Shown in pieces: positions 7,918 through 16,595 of a DNA stretch of 25,049 bases. Each line of letters begins with the position of its first letter. Within the stretch, counting starts at the first letter, position 1. A model generated the notes under the pieces. The model was given only the letters and a program-made list of their open reading frames with translations. It did no database searches and was not told the DNA's origin. The stretch comes from DASWIG01 sp965371445. GTDB taxonomy: Bacteria > Acidobacteriota > Thermoanaerobaculia > Multivoradales > J023. Both the position numbers and the translations under genes were made by a program. The stretch is from NCBI GenBank assembly GCA_965371445.1, contig CBDUYN010000152.1, positions 1 through 25,049 of the forward strand, written 5' to 3'.

Positions 7918-9519
7918 ATGCTCTCGGGAGGACAGCGGCCACGCCGAGCACCGGCGGTGTGGACGGTGCCGGCGCTCGGCACCGCGCTGCTGGTCAACCT
8001 GCCGCTCGTCTACATCTTCTTGCGCGCCGGAGAGAACGGCCTCGAAGCCTGGTGGACGACGGTGTGGACGCCGCTCGTCGCCGCCCTCCTGAAGCGTACG
8101 ATCCTGCTGGTGGCGGGAGCCGTCGTCCTCGCGGTCGCCGTCGCGCTGCCCGCCGCCTGGCTCGTCGTGCGCACCGATCTGCCGGGCCGCCGCGCCTGGG
8201 CCGTCGCCCTCGCCCTGCCGCTCGTCGTCCCGTCCTACGTGGCCGCCTACTGCCTGGTGGCGGTCCTGGGACCGCGCGGCCATCTCCAGGGCCTTCTCGA
8301 GCCGTTCGGCGTCGAACGGCTGCCGGAGCTTGCCTACGGTTATAGTGGGGCGCTCCTGGCGCTAGGGCTCTACACCTACCCCTACGTGTACCTGCTGCTC
8401 GTCGCCGCGCTGGCCCACCAGGACCCGGCGCTGGAGGAAAGCGCCCGCAGCCTCGGCGCCGGGCGCTGGCGGAGCTTTCGCACCGTCGTCTTGCCGCAGC
8501 TGCGGGGTCCGATCTACGCCGGGTCGCTCCTCGTGGCGCTCTACACCCTCTCCGACTTCGGAGCGGTTTCGATCGTGCGCTACAACACCTTCACCCTGGC
8601 GATCTACAACGCCTACCGGGGACTTTTCGACCGTACGGCGGCGGCGGCGCTTTCGACCGTGCTGGTGGTGTTGACGCTCGGCTTGATCGCCGCCGAAGCG
8701 GCGCTGGCGCGCCGCCTGCGTCCCCACCGCCGGGGGCCGGCGCGTCCTCCGCACCGCGTCGCCCTGGGACGCTGGCGCTGGCCGGCGACGCTGGGCTTGG
8801 GCTCTTTCGTCGCCCTCACCCTGGGCATTCCGGTGGGGGTGGTCGGCTTTTGGGGCGTCCGGGCGCTCCTTGCCGGACGCGACCTCGGCTCCGTCGGCGG
8901 TGACGTCCTCGCTTCCCTCGGTGTCGCCGCTGCGGCGGCGGTGGCCGCGATGGCGCTTTCGCTGCCCATCGCCGTCTACTCGGTCCGCCACCCGAGCCGC
9001 GTCTCGCGGACTCTGGAGCGGCTCACCTACTCAGGCTACGCCCTGCCGGGGCTCGTCATCGCGCTGGCGCTCGTTTTTTTCACGGTGCGCGTCGCCCCGG
9101 CGCTCTACCAGACGGTGACGCTTCTCGTCCTCGCCTACCTGATCCGCTTCCTCCCGCAGTCGACCGGAGCGACGCGAGCAACGCTCGCCGGTCTGGCGCC
9201 GGCTTTCGAGGAGGCGGCGCGCAGCCTCGGACGCGGCCCCCTGGCGGTGCTCCGCACCCTCGTCCTGCCGCTCATCCTGCCCGGCATGCTGGCGGGCGGC
9301 GCGCTCGTTTTCCTGACCACCCTGAAGGAGCTTCCGGCGACGCTGCTGCTGCGTCCGATCGGCTTCGAGACCCTGGCGACGGAGATCTGGCTCCACGCCT
9401 CGGAGGCCATCTACTCGCGGGCCTCACTGCCGGCGCTGGTGCTCCTGCTGGTGACGGCACCGCCGCTTTACTACTTGAACATCCGTCCGGCTCTGGCGGC
9501 AAGGGAGGACGAAAGATGA
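7918..9519 (+). CDS. fbpB: Ferric-iron ABC transporter permease (two fused permease domains)
   Basis: A 533-residue inner-membrane protein with about 12 hydrophobic segments in two halves, as in FbpB and ThiP. Each half has the EAA loop that docks on the ATPase: 'EESARSLGAGRWRSFRTVVLP' near residue 174 and 'EEAARSLGRGPLAVLRTLVLP' near residue 431. It forms the channel for iron released by the binding lipoprotein. ATG 7918 comes two bases after the fbpA stop. The end overlaps the ATPase start by ATGA, so translation is probably coupled. Nothing is truncated. Confidence 0.9.
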   Translation: MLSGGQRPRRAPAVWTVPALGTALLVNLPLVYIFLRAGENGLEAWWTTVWTPLVAALLKRTILLVAGAVVLAVAVALPAAWLVVRTDLPGRRAWAVALALPLVVPSYVAAYCLVAVLGPRGHLQGLLEPFGVERLPELAYGYSGALLALGLYTYPYVYLLLVAALAHQDPALEESARSLGAGRWRSFRTVVLPQLRGPIYAGSLLVALYTLSDFGAVSIVRYNTFTLAIYNAYRGLFDRTAAAALSTVLVVLTLGLIAAEAALARRLRPHRRGPARPPHRVALGRWRWPATLGLGSFVALTLGIPVGVVGFWGVRALLAGRDLGSVGGDVLASLGVAAAAAVAAMALSLPIAVYSVRHPSRVSRTLERLTYSGYALPGLVIALALVFFTVRVAPALYQTVTLLVLAYLIRFLPQSTGATRATLAGLAPAFEEAARSLGRGPLAVLRTLVLPLILPGMLAGGALVFLTTLKELPATLLLRPIGFETLATEIWLHASEAIYSRASLPALVLLLVTAPPLYYLNIRPALAAREDER

Positions 9520-10637
9520 CGGCGCCAGCAGTCCCCCCCCGCGATCCCCCCAAGGGGACGGTCGAGCTCCGCGGTCTGGAGGTGGCCTACGGCGAGCACG
9601 GCGCGGTGCACGGCGTCGACCTCGACGTCGAGGCCGGACGCTTGACGGTGCTCGTCGGACCGAGCGGCTGCGGCAAGACGAGCCTGCTGCGGGCCATCGC
9701 CGGTTTCGAGGTCCCGAAGGCGGGGACGGTGCGCATCGCCGGCGACATTGTGGCAGGACCCGGCATCTGGGTGCCGCCGGAGAAGCGCCGCGTCGGCATG
9801 GTCTTCCAGCAGGGAGCGCTTTTTCCTCACCTCGATGTCTGGCGAAACGTGCTGTACGGGCTGGAGAAGTCTCAGCGCGACCGCGAGGAGCGGGCTTGGG
9901 AGGCGTTACGGCTCGTCGGCATGGAGGCGCGCCGCGACCGTTTTCCCGACGAGCTTTCGGGCGGCGAGCAGCAGCGTGTGGCGCTGGCGCGGGCGCTCGT
10001 GCCGAGGCCGCGGCTCGTGCTGCTCGACGAGCCCTTCGCGAGCCTCGACGAGGCCCTGCGCCGGCGGCTACGCGACGAGGTCCGCTCGATCCTCCACCAA
10101 GCCGGTGCCACCGCGGTGCTGGTGACCCACAACCAGGAGGAGGCGCTGTCGATCGCCGACACCCTGGTCGTCATGGCCGAGGGACACGTCCTCCAGGCCG
10201 GGGAAAGCGACGAGGTGTACCACCGTCCGTCGACGATCGAGGTGGCCCGCTTGCTGGGCGAGGGCCAGCTCGTCGCCTGTGAGGTCTCGGGTGGCGAGGC
10301 GCGAAGCCTCCTCGGCCGGACGCCCTGCGACGCGGACGACGGGGATGGGCTCCTGCTGGTGCGTCCCGAGGACCTGGCGCTTCGTCCCGAAGGGCCGGCG
10401 GAGAAAGGACGGCCAGGGCGGGTCCTCGAGCGTCACTTCTTCGGCCACGACCTGATCGACGAGGTCGACTTGGGCGACGGCGTACGGCTGCGGGTGCGTC
10501 TGCTTTCCTCGGCGAGCTTCGAGGTCGGCGCGCCGGTACGCGTCCGCCTTCGCGAGAAGGCGTTTCACGTCTTCCCGCGCTCGGTCCTGGACGATCCGGG
10601 CGAAGCAACCGTCACCCCGTTGACGGACGACCCCTGA
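9516..10637 (+). CDS. fbpC: Ferric-iron ABC transporter ATP-binding protein
   Basis: A 373-residue ABC ATPase that powers iron import through FbpB. Walker A is 'GPSGCGKTS' near residue 48, the signature is 'LSGGEQQRVALARAL' near 147, Walker B is 'LVLLDEPFASLDEA' near 166, and the H-loop is 'LVTHNQEEA'. The C-terminal ~130 residues have a TOBE-like regulatory domain, as in FbpC and CysA. The start at ATG 9516 is fixed by the ATGA overlap with fbpB and by GGGAGGAC just upstream. Residues 6-16 (VPPRDPPKGTV) are encoded entirely by a 33-bp dispersed repeat; without it the N-terminus would read MTAPA-ELRGLEV, normal for an ABC protein. The gene converges on the next gene with a 5-bp gap. Confidence 0.92.
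   Translation: MTAPAVPPRDPPKGTVELRGLEVAYGEHGAVHGVDLDVEAGRLTVLVGPSGCGKTSLLRAIAGFEVPKAGTVRIAGDIVAGPGIWVPPEKRRVGMVFQQGALFPHLDVWRNVLYGLEKSQRDREERAWEALRLVGMEARRDRFPDELSGGEQQRVALARALVPRPRLVLLDEPFASLDEALRRRLRDEVRSILHQAGATAVLVTHNQEEALSIADTLVVMAEGHVLQAGESDEVYHRPSTIEVARLLGEGQLVACEVSGGEARSLLGRTPCDADDGDGLLLVRPEDLALRPEGPAEKGRPGRVLERHFFGHDLIDEVDLGDGVRLRVRLLSSASFEVGAPVRVRLREKAFHVFPRSVLDDPGEATVTPLTDDP
9531..9563 (-). repeat. 33-bp G/C-tract repeat inside the fbpC N-terminus
   Basis: Read on the minus strand, this copy contains GTCCCCTTGGGGGGATC followed by GCGGGGGGGGAC, so it matches the two copies at 1-66 but in the opposite orientation. It is 33 bp and keeps the fbpC frame open, adding eleven codons directly after MTAPA. 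Confidence 0.85.
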
Positions 10638-10642
10638 GCGGC

Positions 10643-11416
10643 TCAGTCGCCGCCGGGCGGCTCGGGAGAGGTGAAGACCGCGTCGTCGAGGTGATCAAAG
10701 ACCGCGATCTCTCCGAGCCCCCGCTCGTTGCCGTCCTCAAGACCGCGGCGCACTGCGGCGAGCCGGATTCCGCCGTAGCTCTTCCAGTCGAGCCACAGCC
10801 AGTGGGTCGCCTCCCGGCCTTCCTCGTAGCTCTGGAGGCGGTAAGCCCAGCGGTCCATCAAGCCGGTCTCGCGGTTGACGTAGGCCCAGTACTGATCACC
10901 CGGGGTCACGCCGACGCCCTCGAAGGCGAGGTGCAGCCGGTCGTAGACGGTGCCGTCGATCTCCTCCTCGCCGTCGTAGCTGAGGTCGACGCCCGGATCG
11001 CGGAGCTTGTAGGGCATGAGCAGCCAGTAGGTGTCGTTGATCCAGGCCTTGTAGGCACGCTCCAGCCATTCGGCCTTCGCTTCCCCGCTCTGCAGCTCGC
11101 CGTCGAGCCACACCTGGCCTTGGCGGGAATGGACGTTGTGTAAGACGACGTAGGCCTGGCCTTCGCGGGTCTCGCCCTCCAGGCGATGCCGGCCGGTGTA
11201 GCGGTCCCAGTGGTGGAGGCGGAAGCCGAAGAAGTTGAAGCGCAGGTAGCGGGTCGCCTCCCAGGCGGTGCGGCCGCCCATGGCCTCGAGGGTTGTTTCG
11301 GCGACGGCGTCGGCCTTGGGGTCGGCGGCGGCCGATGCCAAGGCCGGGGGGAGGGTGATGAGGACGAAGGCGGCCACAAGAGGCGTCCACAGGCGGCGGG
11401 TCACGGTTTTCGGCAT
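10643..11416 (-). CDS. Exported protein of unknown function, outer-membrane lipoprotein-sorting (LolA-like) fold suspected
   Basis: A 257-residue protein with a clear Sec signal peptide (basic start, hydrophobic core, likely cleavage after ASA near residue 30), so it is periplasmic or secreted. The mature part starts with a helix 'VAETTLEAMGGRTAWEATRYLRFNF', followed by many aromatic, beta-rich segments ('WDRYTGRHRLEG', 'VWLDGELQSG', 'YWLLMPYKLRDPG'). This pattern resembles LolA/LolB-like exported proteins; the assignment is tentative and no catalytic motif is seen. ATG 11416 is preceded by AGGAGA at about 7 bases. It is convergent with fbpC and divergent from the SspB-like gene, so it is probably a single-gene unit. 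Confidence 0.75.
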   Translation of the reverse strand: MPKTVTRRLWTPLVAAFVLITLPPALASAAADPKADAVAETTLEAMGGRTAWEATRYLRFNFFGFRLHHWDRYTGRHRLEGETREGQAYVVLHNVHSRQGQVWLDGELQSGEAKAEWLERAYKAWINDTYWLLMPYKLRDPGVDLSYDGEEEIDGTVYDRLHLAFEGVGVTPGDQYWAYVNRETGLMDRWAYRLQSYEEGREATHWLWLDWKSYGGIRLAAVRRGLEDGNERGLGEIAVFDHLDDAVFTSPEPPGGD

Positions 11417-11553
11417 GGTCTCTTCTCCTTGGGCTCTCCGGGGAGAGTCGACACCGCCTCAACGGCGCGATTCCTCGTCTCTGGCGGCGGGTGGTGATAG
11501 GGTGAGCGTACCTTTGTCGCCGCGAAAGATATCAGGGATTTACCCGAGAAGAC

Positions 11554-12072
11554 ATGAGCATCACGATCGACTACAAGAGGCTGATGTACGAGGCGATGCA
11601 GGGCGTGGTACGCCGCGCCCTCGAGCTCTGTGCGGAGGAGGGCCTGCCGCCCCAACACTCGTTCTACATCACCTTCCGGACGCAGCACCCCGGAGTCGAG
11701 GTGGCGTCGCAGCTCGTCGCGGCGTATCCCGACGTCATGACCATCGTGCTCCAGCACCAGTTCTGGGACCTTACGGTCGACGAGAAGAGCTTCTCGGTAG
11801 GGCTCTCGTTCTCGTCGCTGCCGCAGGTGCTCAAGATCCCGTTCGACGCGGTGGTCTCTTTCGCGGACCCGCCGGCGGAGTTCGGCCTGCGCTTCGCGCC
11901 TCCCGAGGAGCTCGACGAGCACGAAGCCGCCGCCGCGGCGCGAGGGCCGGTCGCGGTACCCAGGGCGGGCTCCGAGGCAAAAGCCGCGACGACCGAGGAC
12001 GCGCCGCCGGTGGAAGACGAGCCGCCGCGCGAGGCCCAGGTGATCTCGATCGACGCGTTTCGCAAGCGATAG
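11554..12072 (+). CDS. sspB: SspB-like ClpXP protease adaptor
   Basis: A 172-residue protein matching the SspB family of the type found in Alphaproteobacteria: 'YKRLMYEAMQGVVRRAL', 'FYITFRTQHPGVEV', 'MTIVLQHQFWDLTV', 'SFSSLPQVLKIPFDAVVSFADP' and 'FGLRF'. SspB binds ssrA-tagged or other substrates and hands them to ClpXP. A poorly conserved acidic/alanine linker (about 115-160) leads to the tail 'VISIDAFRKR', which resembles the ClpX-binding tail of SspB proteins. GAGAAG lies just before the ATG at 11554. The giant kinase begins 14 bp downstream, so the two are probably co-transcribed; a functional link is not shown. Confidence 0.85.
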   Translation: MSITIDYKRLMYEAMQGVVRRALELCAEEGLPPQHSFYITFRTQHPGVEVASQLVAAYPDVMTIVLQHQFWDLTVDEKSFSVGLSFSSLPQVLKIPFDAVVSFADPPAEFGLRFAPPEELDEHEAAAAARGPVAVPRAGSEAKAATTEDAPPVEDEPPREAQVISIDAFRKR

Positions 12073-12086
12073 AGGGGTAGGCCGCC

Positions 12087-15000
12087 GTGGCCACGGCTTC
12101 ATTGCAGCAGCTCGAAGGCAAGTACGAGATCCTGGAGCAACTCCAGGTGGGCGGTATGGGGGCTATCTACAAGGTCCGCCACCGCCTGCTCGGCGACCTG
12201 CGTGTGGTCAAGGTCATGCGTCCGCAGCTCATGAGCGACGAGTCGCTGCGCAAGCGCTTCCACCGCGAGGCCAAGGCCGCCATCCAGCTGAGCCACCCCA
12301 ACATCGCCCAGCTCTACGACTTCACCCTCGACGAGGAGGGGCGGGCCTACATGGTCATGGAGTACATCGAGGGCTGGACCCTGGCCGAGCTCGTCGACCG
12401 GGGCGAGCTGCCGCCGGTCGGCTGCGTCCTGGAGATCGCACGTCAGGGGCTGGAGGCGATCGGGCATCTCCACAAGAAGGGTCTGGTGCACCGCGACATC
12501 TCGCCCGACAACCTGATGCTCACCCGCGACGTCGACGGCGCCGCGGCGGTGAAGCTGATCGACCTCGGCCTCATCAAAGCCGCCGAGGGGACCGGGACGC
12601 TCACCGCTTCGGGGATGTTCCTGGGAAAGTTCCAGTACGCCTCGCCGGAGCACTTCGGCCAGGGAGCCACCCCCGTCGGTCCGTGGAGCGACCTCTACTC
12701 CTTTGGCCTGGTGCTCTACGAGGTGCTGACCGGCCGGTACCCGATCGTCGGACGCGGCCCCTCTTCGCTGATCGCCGGGCACCTCTTCCGCTCCCCCTTG
12801 TCGTTCGACGACACGGATCCCACAGGTCGGATCCCGGCGGAGCTGCGGCAAGTCGTCGAGCGTTCCCTCGCCAAGTCGAAGGACGAACGTTACCCGTCGG
12901 CCGAGATCTTCGCCGAGGCGCTCGTGCCGCTCGCCGAGCGCTACCCCGCCACGGCGGCGGAGACCGAGCGGCTCCTCGACCTCGTCAGCCAGCCGCGGGA
13001 ACGGCCGCAGCTCGACGACGAGACCCACGACACCACCCAGAGCCGCTTCGACCACCAATTCGCCGCTCAAGAGACGCGGGCAGCCATCCCCAGCGTGGCG
13101 CCGAGGGAGGTCCCGACGACGTTGGTGGTAGACCGCCAAGACGGTGAGCTTGGCGAGCTCCTCTCCCGCATCGAAGGGCACCTGGTCGAGGGCCGTTTGC
13201 GCGCCGCCCGCGCCGAGCTCGACGCGGCTCGAGCCGAGCGCGGCGACACGCCGCAGCTCATGGAGCTTGCCGGACGTCTTCAGGAGACGGAGGAGATTTC
13301 GCGTCGCTCCCAGGTCGGCGAGCTCTTGAGCATCGCTCAGGAGGCCACCTCCCGGCAGGACTATGCCTCGGCCCTCGAAGCCCTCGAGCAGGCGATTCGC
13401 CTCGCCGGCGACGACCACCAGGTCCGCCGCCTCCTCGCCGAGACCCGCCGGGCGGCGCGCCGCCACTCGGCCGAGGAGCAGCAACGCGCCCAGATCGAGG
13501 AGCGGGCCCACGAGATCGAGGAGCACCTGGCTTCGGGTCGCCTCGAAGAGGCCGCCCGAGCGCTCTACCAGGCGCCGCGGAGCTACGGCCACGACGAACG
13601 CTGGGAATCCCTCGACAAGCGCCTCGACACGCTGGAGCGCGAGCGCGACCTCACCGCCACGGCGGCCGAGATCGAGGCTCAGCTCGAGGCGCACGAGCGC
13701 CTGGAGGCGAAGCTTCTGCTCCTCGACGCGGAACGCCGTTTCGGTGCCGAAGCGCCGTTTCAGGCTTTGCGGAAGCGGCTCGACAAGCTGGAAGAAGAGG
13801 AGCACCGGCGACGGCTCGACGCGGTCCTGGCCGAGATCGACGGCCTGCTCGCCGAAGGCCTCCTGGAGGAGGCCGGCGAGGCGATCGGCCGCGCCCGCGA
13901 ATCCGGCGACGCCGACGAGCGCGAGCTCGACGAGCGCCAACGCCGGCTCGACGCCGAGGTCGAGCAAGCCGTCGGGAGCCGGCACGGCAACGAGGTGGCC
14001 CGGCGCAGCGAGAGCATCGAAGGCCTCCTCGCCTCCGGCGAGCTCGAGACGGCGCAAGTTGCCCTCGCGGAGGCACGCCGTGAGCTCGGCGAGGAGGCGG
14101 CCTGGGAACGGCTCGCGACACGCCTCGACGAGGCCCGGCGCCGCCGCGACGCCGCCGAGGTCCGCCGCCTCGTCCGCGAGGCCGACGAGCTGGCCCGGGA
14201 ATCACAGAACGAACGCGCCTACGAGCTTCTGGAACGCGCCGAGCAGATCGATCCCACGAATCCGGTGGTGCAGGAGGAAAAGCAGCGCGTCGCCCACCTT
14301 CTACGGCACGGTCAAAGGCGCCGCGAGCGCCAGGTGGAGATCGCCGAGACCTGCTCGCGGATCGACGGCCTGCTCGTTCAAGAATCCCTCGCGGAGGCCG
14401 CGGCAGCCCTCGACGAGGCGGAACGGACCTGGGGCTCGATCGAAAGGCTCCAGGCGCTACGTGCCAGGCTCGACGGTCAGCGCCGTCGCCGGGACCGGCA
14501 GCGCCGCCTGGAAGAGGCCCTGGAGCACGTCGAGTCGCTGCGCGGCGACGGCCGGCTGGAAGAAGCCCTCGAGGAGACCCTCCTGCTGCGCGAGGAAGCG
14601 CCGCTCAACAAGCTCGTCGAGCTCCAGGTCTTCGAGCTCGAGCAGGAGCTCGCCGAGCGCCGCGACAAGGTCCGGCGTGAGGCCGCGAAGCGCGCCGCCG
14701 AGGCCGAGATCCGCGGCCTCGTGGAACGTGGCGACCTCGAGGCGGCTTCGCGCCGCCTGCCCGGCGCCCTCGACGCCGCCGGCCCCACCATCGTGCTCCA
14801 AAACCTGAAGGCCCAGGTCGAAAAACACCTCGGCGAGCCGCGCGCCGGCGGCGGCCGGCGGCGGCGGGCCGACGAGCTCGTCGCGAAGGCCCGCGGACTC
14901 GCCCAGTCGGAGGACTTCGAGCCCGCCGCCGAGCTCCTGCGCGAGGCCCTCGGCCTCGTCGCCGATCACCCGGAGGGCCTGGCGCTTCGGGCTTCGGTCG

Positions 15001-16493
15001 AGACCTGCCTCGAAATCCGCCACGAGGAAACCCGGAGCGAGGCCGAGGTCACGAGCTCCGTCGCCGGAATCCGCGACCTGATCCACGGCGGCCGCAGCGT
15101 CGAGGCCCTCCAGGAGCTGGAAGAGGCCACACAGCGCTTCGGCGAGCGCCCGGACCTTGCCGACCTACGCTACGAGGCGGTACGCGGCCGCATCGCACGC
15201 GACCTCGACGAGCGCACCGTCGCCCTCGCGGCCGCCGCCGAAGAACCCACGTTCCAGGAGGGCACGGCCCAGGAGCCGTCGCCGGAGCTACAGGCCAGCG
15301 AGGCCGTGACCGACGTCAGGAGCGCCCTCGCGACGGTCGCCATCAAGGCCGTCGGCACCGCCGTCGAGCCCACCCCGCTCCTTCCTACAGAGCCCCCCGG
15401 CGAGCCGGCACCGGGGCCCGGCGTCACCGATTCTCAAGCGACGCAGCAGGCTTCCGCCGCCAAGACGGAGATCCTACCGGCGGTGACGGAGGCCGTACCG
15501 GCGGTGAGAGTACCGGCCACCGAGGCTCCTACCCCGAGCCTCGACAAGGAGACCACCGCCACCAGCGTCCTCGACCCGGTGGCGGCCGCCGATCAAGCCG
15601 AGGCACCTGGCCGCACGTTGGTGGAGCCGCAGCGCAACTTCGACGAAAAGACCCTACGTGGCATCCCCCAGCTCCGGGATCCGCAGGTCGGGACCCTGGA
15701 CGGCCTGACGCTTGGCCCGGACGACGACGAAGAGAGCTTCAAGGGTTGGGAGGAACCGCTCCCGGCCAAGCGCTCCTCAACGAGCGTTGTCTTTCTGGCG
15801 GCGGTCGTCGTGATCATCCCCTTGAGCCTTGGGGCCGGCTTCTGGCTGTCCCGCGAAGGCGTCTTGAAGCCCCCGGCCGGCGAGGGCGGGATCGCGGTCG
15901 AGGAAGTGGCGCCGGCCGAGATGGCCCCAGGCTACCTGGCGCTCGACGCCTTGCCCTGGGGCGAGCTCGAAAGAGTCGTCGACGGTGAAGGCGTCGAGCA
16001 ACCCCTGCCGACGGCGCGCACGACGCCGCTCGTCCTTGCCCTCCAGCCCGGCACCTATCGATTGAGCCTCCGCTATCCGCCGCGCAAGAAATCGGCCGAG
16101 GTGGAGGTCACCATCGTTGCAGGCCAACGGCTTTCCGAGCGGACGAGGCTCAGCCAGGTCTCGGCCCGGAGCCTCCTGCGCGCCGCCGGTTCCAACCCGT
16201 CGTCAGCCTTGCGCCAGGTGGCCGAGGCCTACGTCGCGGGCGACTACGAGCTCGTGTTGCAACGGGCCGGCGACGACCTGGGCTTCCCCAATGCGCGCGA
16301 AAGGACCTTTGCCCTCCTGCTGCGCGCCGCGGCGCGTTGGTCTCTCTACGTCCTCGGCGGCAAGCAAGAGCGCTGGATGCTCGAAGGAGTGGCCGAGGAG
16401 ATTCGTATCGGACGTGGCCTCAAGACCGATCTACGGATCGACGAAACGCTTTTCCCGCCCCGTTTCCACGACCTCTATACCGCCGGCCAGTGA
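12087..16493 (+). CDS. Giant membrane Ser/Thr protein kinase with helical-repeat array
   Basis: A 1468-residue protein starting at GTG 12087 behind GAGGGG. Residues ~11-285 form a Hanks-type kinase: glycine loop 'GGMGAIYKV', Lys in 'VVKVM', catalytic loop 'HRDISPDN' (Asp137), 'DLG' in place of DFG, and 'SPEHFG'. All catalytic residues are present. Residues ~350-1040 hold about twelve degenerate repeats with the core I-x-x-L-L-x-x-G-x-L-x-E-A-x-x-x-L-x-x-A, roughly 55-75 residues apart, predicting a long helical rod or superhelix. A proline/threonine-rich low-complexity stretch (~1050-1220) precedes one membrane segment near 1230-1252 ('VFLAAVVVIIPLSLGAGFWL'). The last ~215 residues would be outside, with a small beta-type domain ('PGTYRLSLRYPP'). 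It probably phosphorylates cytoplasmic partners in response to an outside cue; substrates are unknown. Confidence 0.9.
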   Translation: MATASLQQLEGKYEILEQLQVGGMGAIYKVRHRLLGDLRVVKVMRPQLMSDESLRKRFHREAKAAIQLSHPNIAQLYDFTLDEEGRAYMVMEYIEGWTLAELVDRGELPPVGCVLEIARQGLEAIGHLHKKGLVHRDISPDNLMLTRDVDGAAAVKLIDLGLIKAAEGTGTLTASGMFLGKFQYASPEHFGQGATPVGPWSDLYSFGLVLYEVLTGRYPIVGRGPSSLIAGHLFRSPLSFDDTDPTGRIPAELRQVVERSLAKSKDERYPSAEIFAEALVPLAERYPATAAETERLLDLVSQPRERPQLDDETHDTTQSRFDHQFAAQETRAAIPSVAPREVPTTLVVDRQDGELGELLSRIEGHLVEGRLRAARAELDAARAERGDTPQLMELAGRLQETEEISRRSQVGELLSIAQEATSRQDYASALEALEQAIRLAGDDHQVRRLLAETRRAARRHSAEEQQRAQIEERAHEIEEHLASGRLEEAARALYQAPRSYGHDERWESLDKRLDTLERERDLTATAAEIEAQLEAHERLEAKLLLLDAERRFGAEAPFQALRKRLDKLEEEEHRRRLDAVLAEIDGLLAEGLLEEAGEAIGRARESGDADERELDERQRRLDAEVEQAVGSRHGNEVARRSESIEGLLASGELETAQVALAEARRELGEEAAWERLATRLDEARRRRDAAEVRRLVREADELARESQNERAYELLERAEQIDPTNPVVQEEKQRVAHLLRHGQRRRERQVEIAETCSRIDGLLVQESLAEAAAALDEAERTWGSIERLQALRARLDGQRRRRDRQRRLEEALEHVESLRGDGRLEEALEETLLLREEAPLNKLVELQVFELEQELAERRDKVRREAAKRAAEAEIRGLVERGDLEAASRRLPGALDAAGPTIVLQNLKAQVEKHLGEPRAGGGRRRRADELVAKARGLAQSEDFEPAAELLREALGLVADHPEGLALRASVETCLEIRHEETRSEAEVTSSVAGIRDLIHGGRSVEALQELEEATQRFGERPDLADLRYEAVRGRIARDLDERTVALAAAAEEPTFQEGTAQEPSPELQASEAVTDVRSALATVAIKAVGTAVEPTPLLPTEPPGEPAPGPGVTDSQATQQASAAKTEILPAVTEAVPAVRVPATEAPTPSLDKETTATSVLDPVAAADQAEAPGRTLVEPQRNFDEKTLRGIPQLRDPQVGTLDGLTLGPDDDEESFKGWEEPLPAKRSSTSVVFLAAVVVIIPLSLGAGFWLSREGVLKPPAGEGGIAVEEVAPAEMAPGYLALDALPWGELERVVDGEGVEQPLPTARTTPLVLALQPGTYRLSLRYPPRKKSAEVEVTIVAGQRLSERTRLSQVSARSLLRAAGSNPSSALRQVAEAYVAGDYELVLQRAGDDLGFPNARERTFALLLRAAARWSLYVLGGKQERWMLEGVAEEIRIGRGLKTDLRIDETLFPPRFHDLYTAGQ

Positions 16494-16595
16494 TTCCGAG
16501 ATCTTGATTTCCCGTCCGTACCCTCTCTCTGTGTTAAGCTTCGTTGCACCTTATGAACCACTGGGACCGATGACCACGTCCAGGAGACTGTCTGC

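Noticed and set aside
10634..10646. CTGAGCGGCTCAG overlapping the stops of fbpC and the exported protein gene as a shared terminator
   Set aside because: The stem is five to six pairs with an almost absent loop and no T tract; too weak to call.
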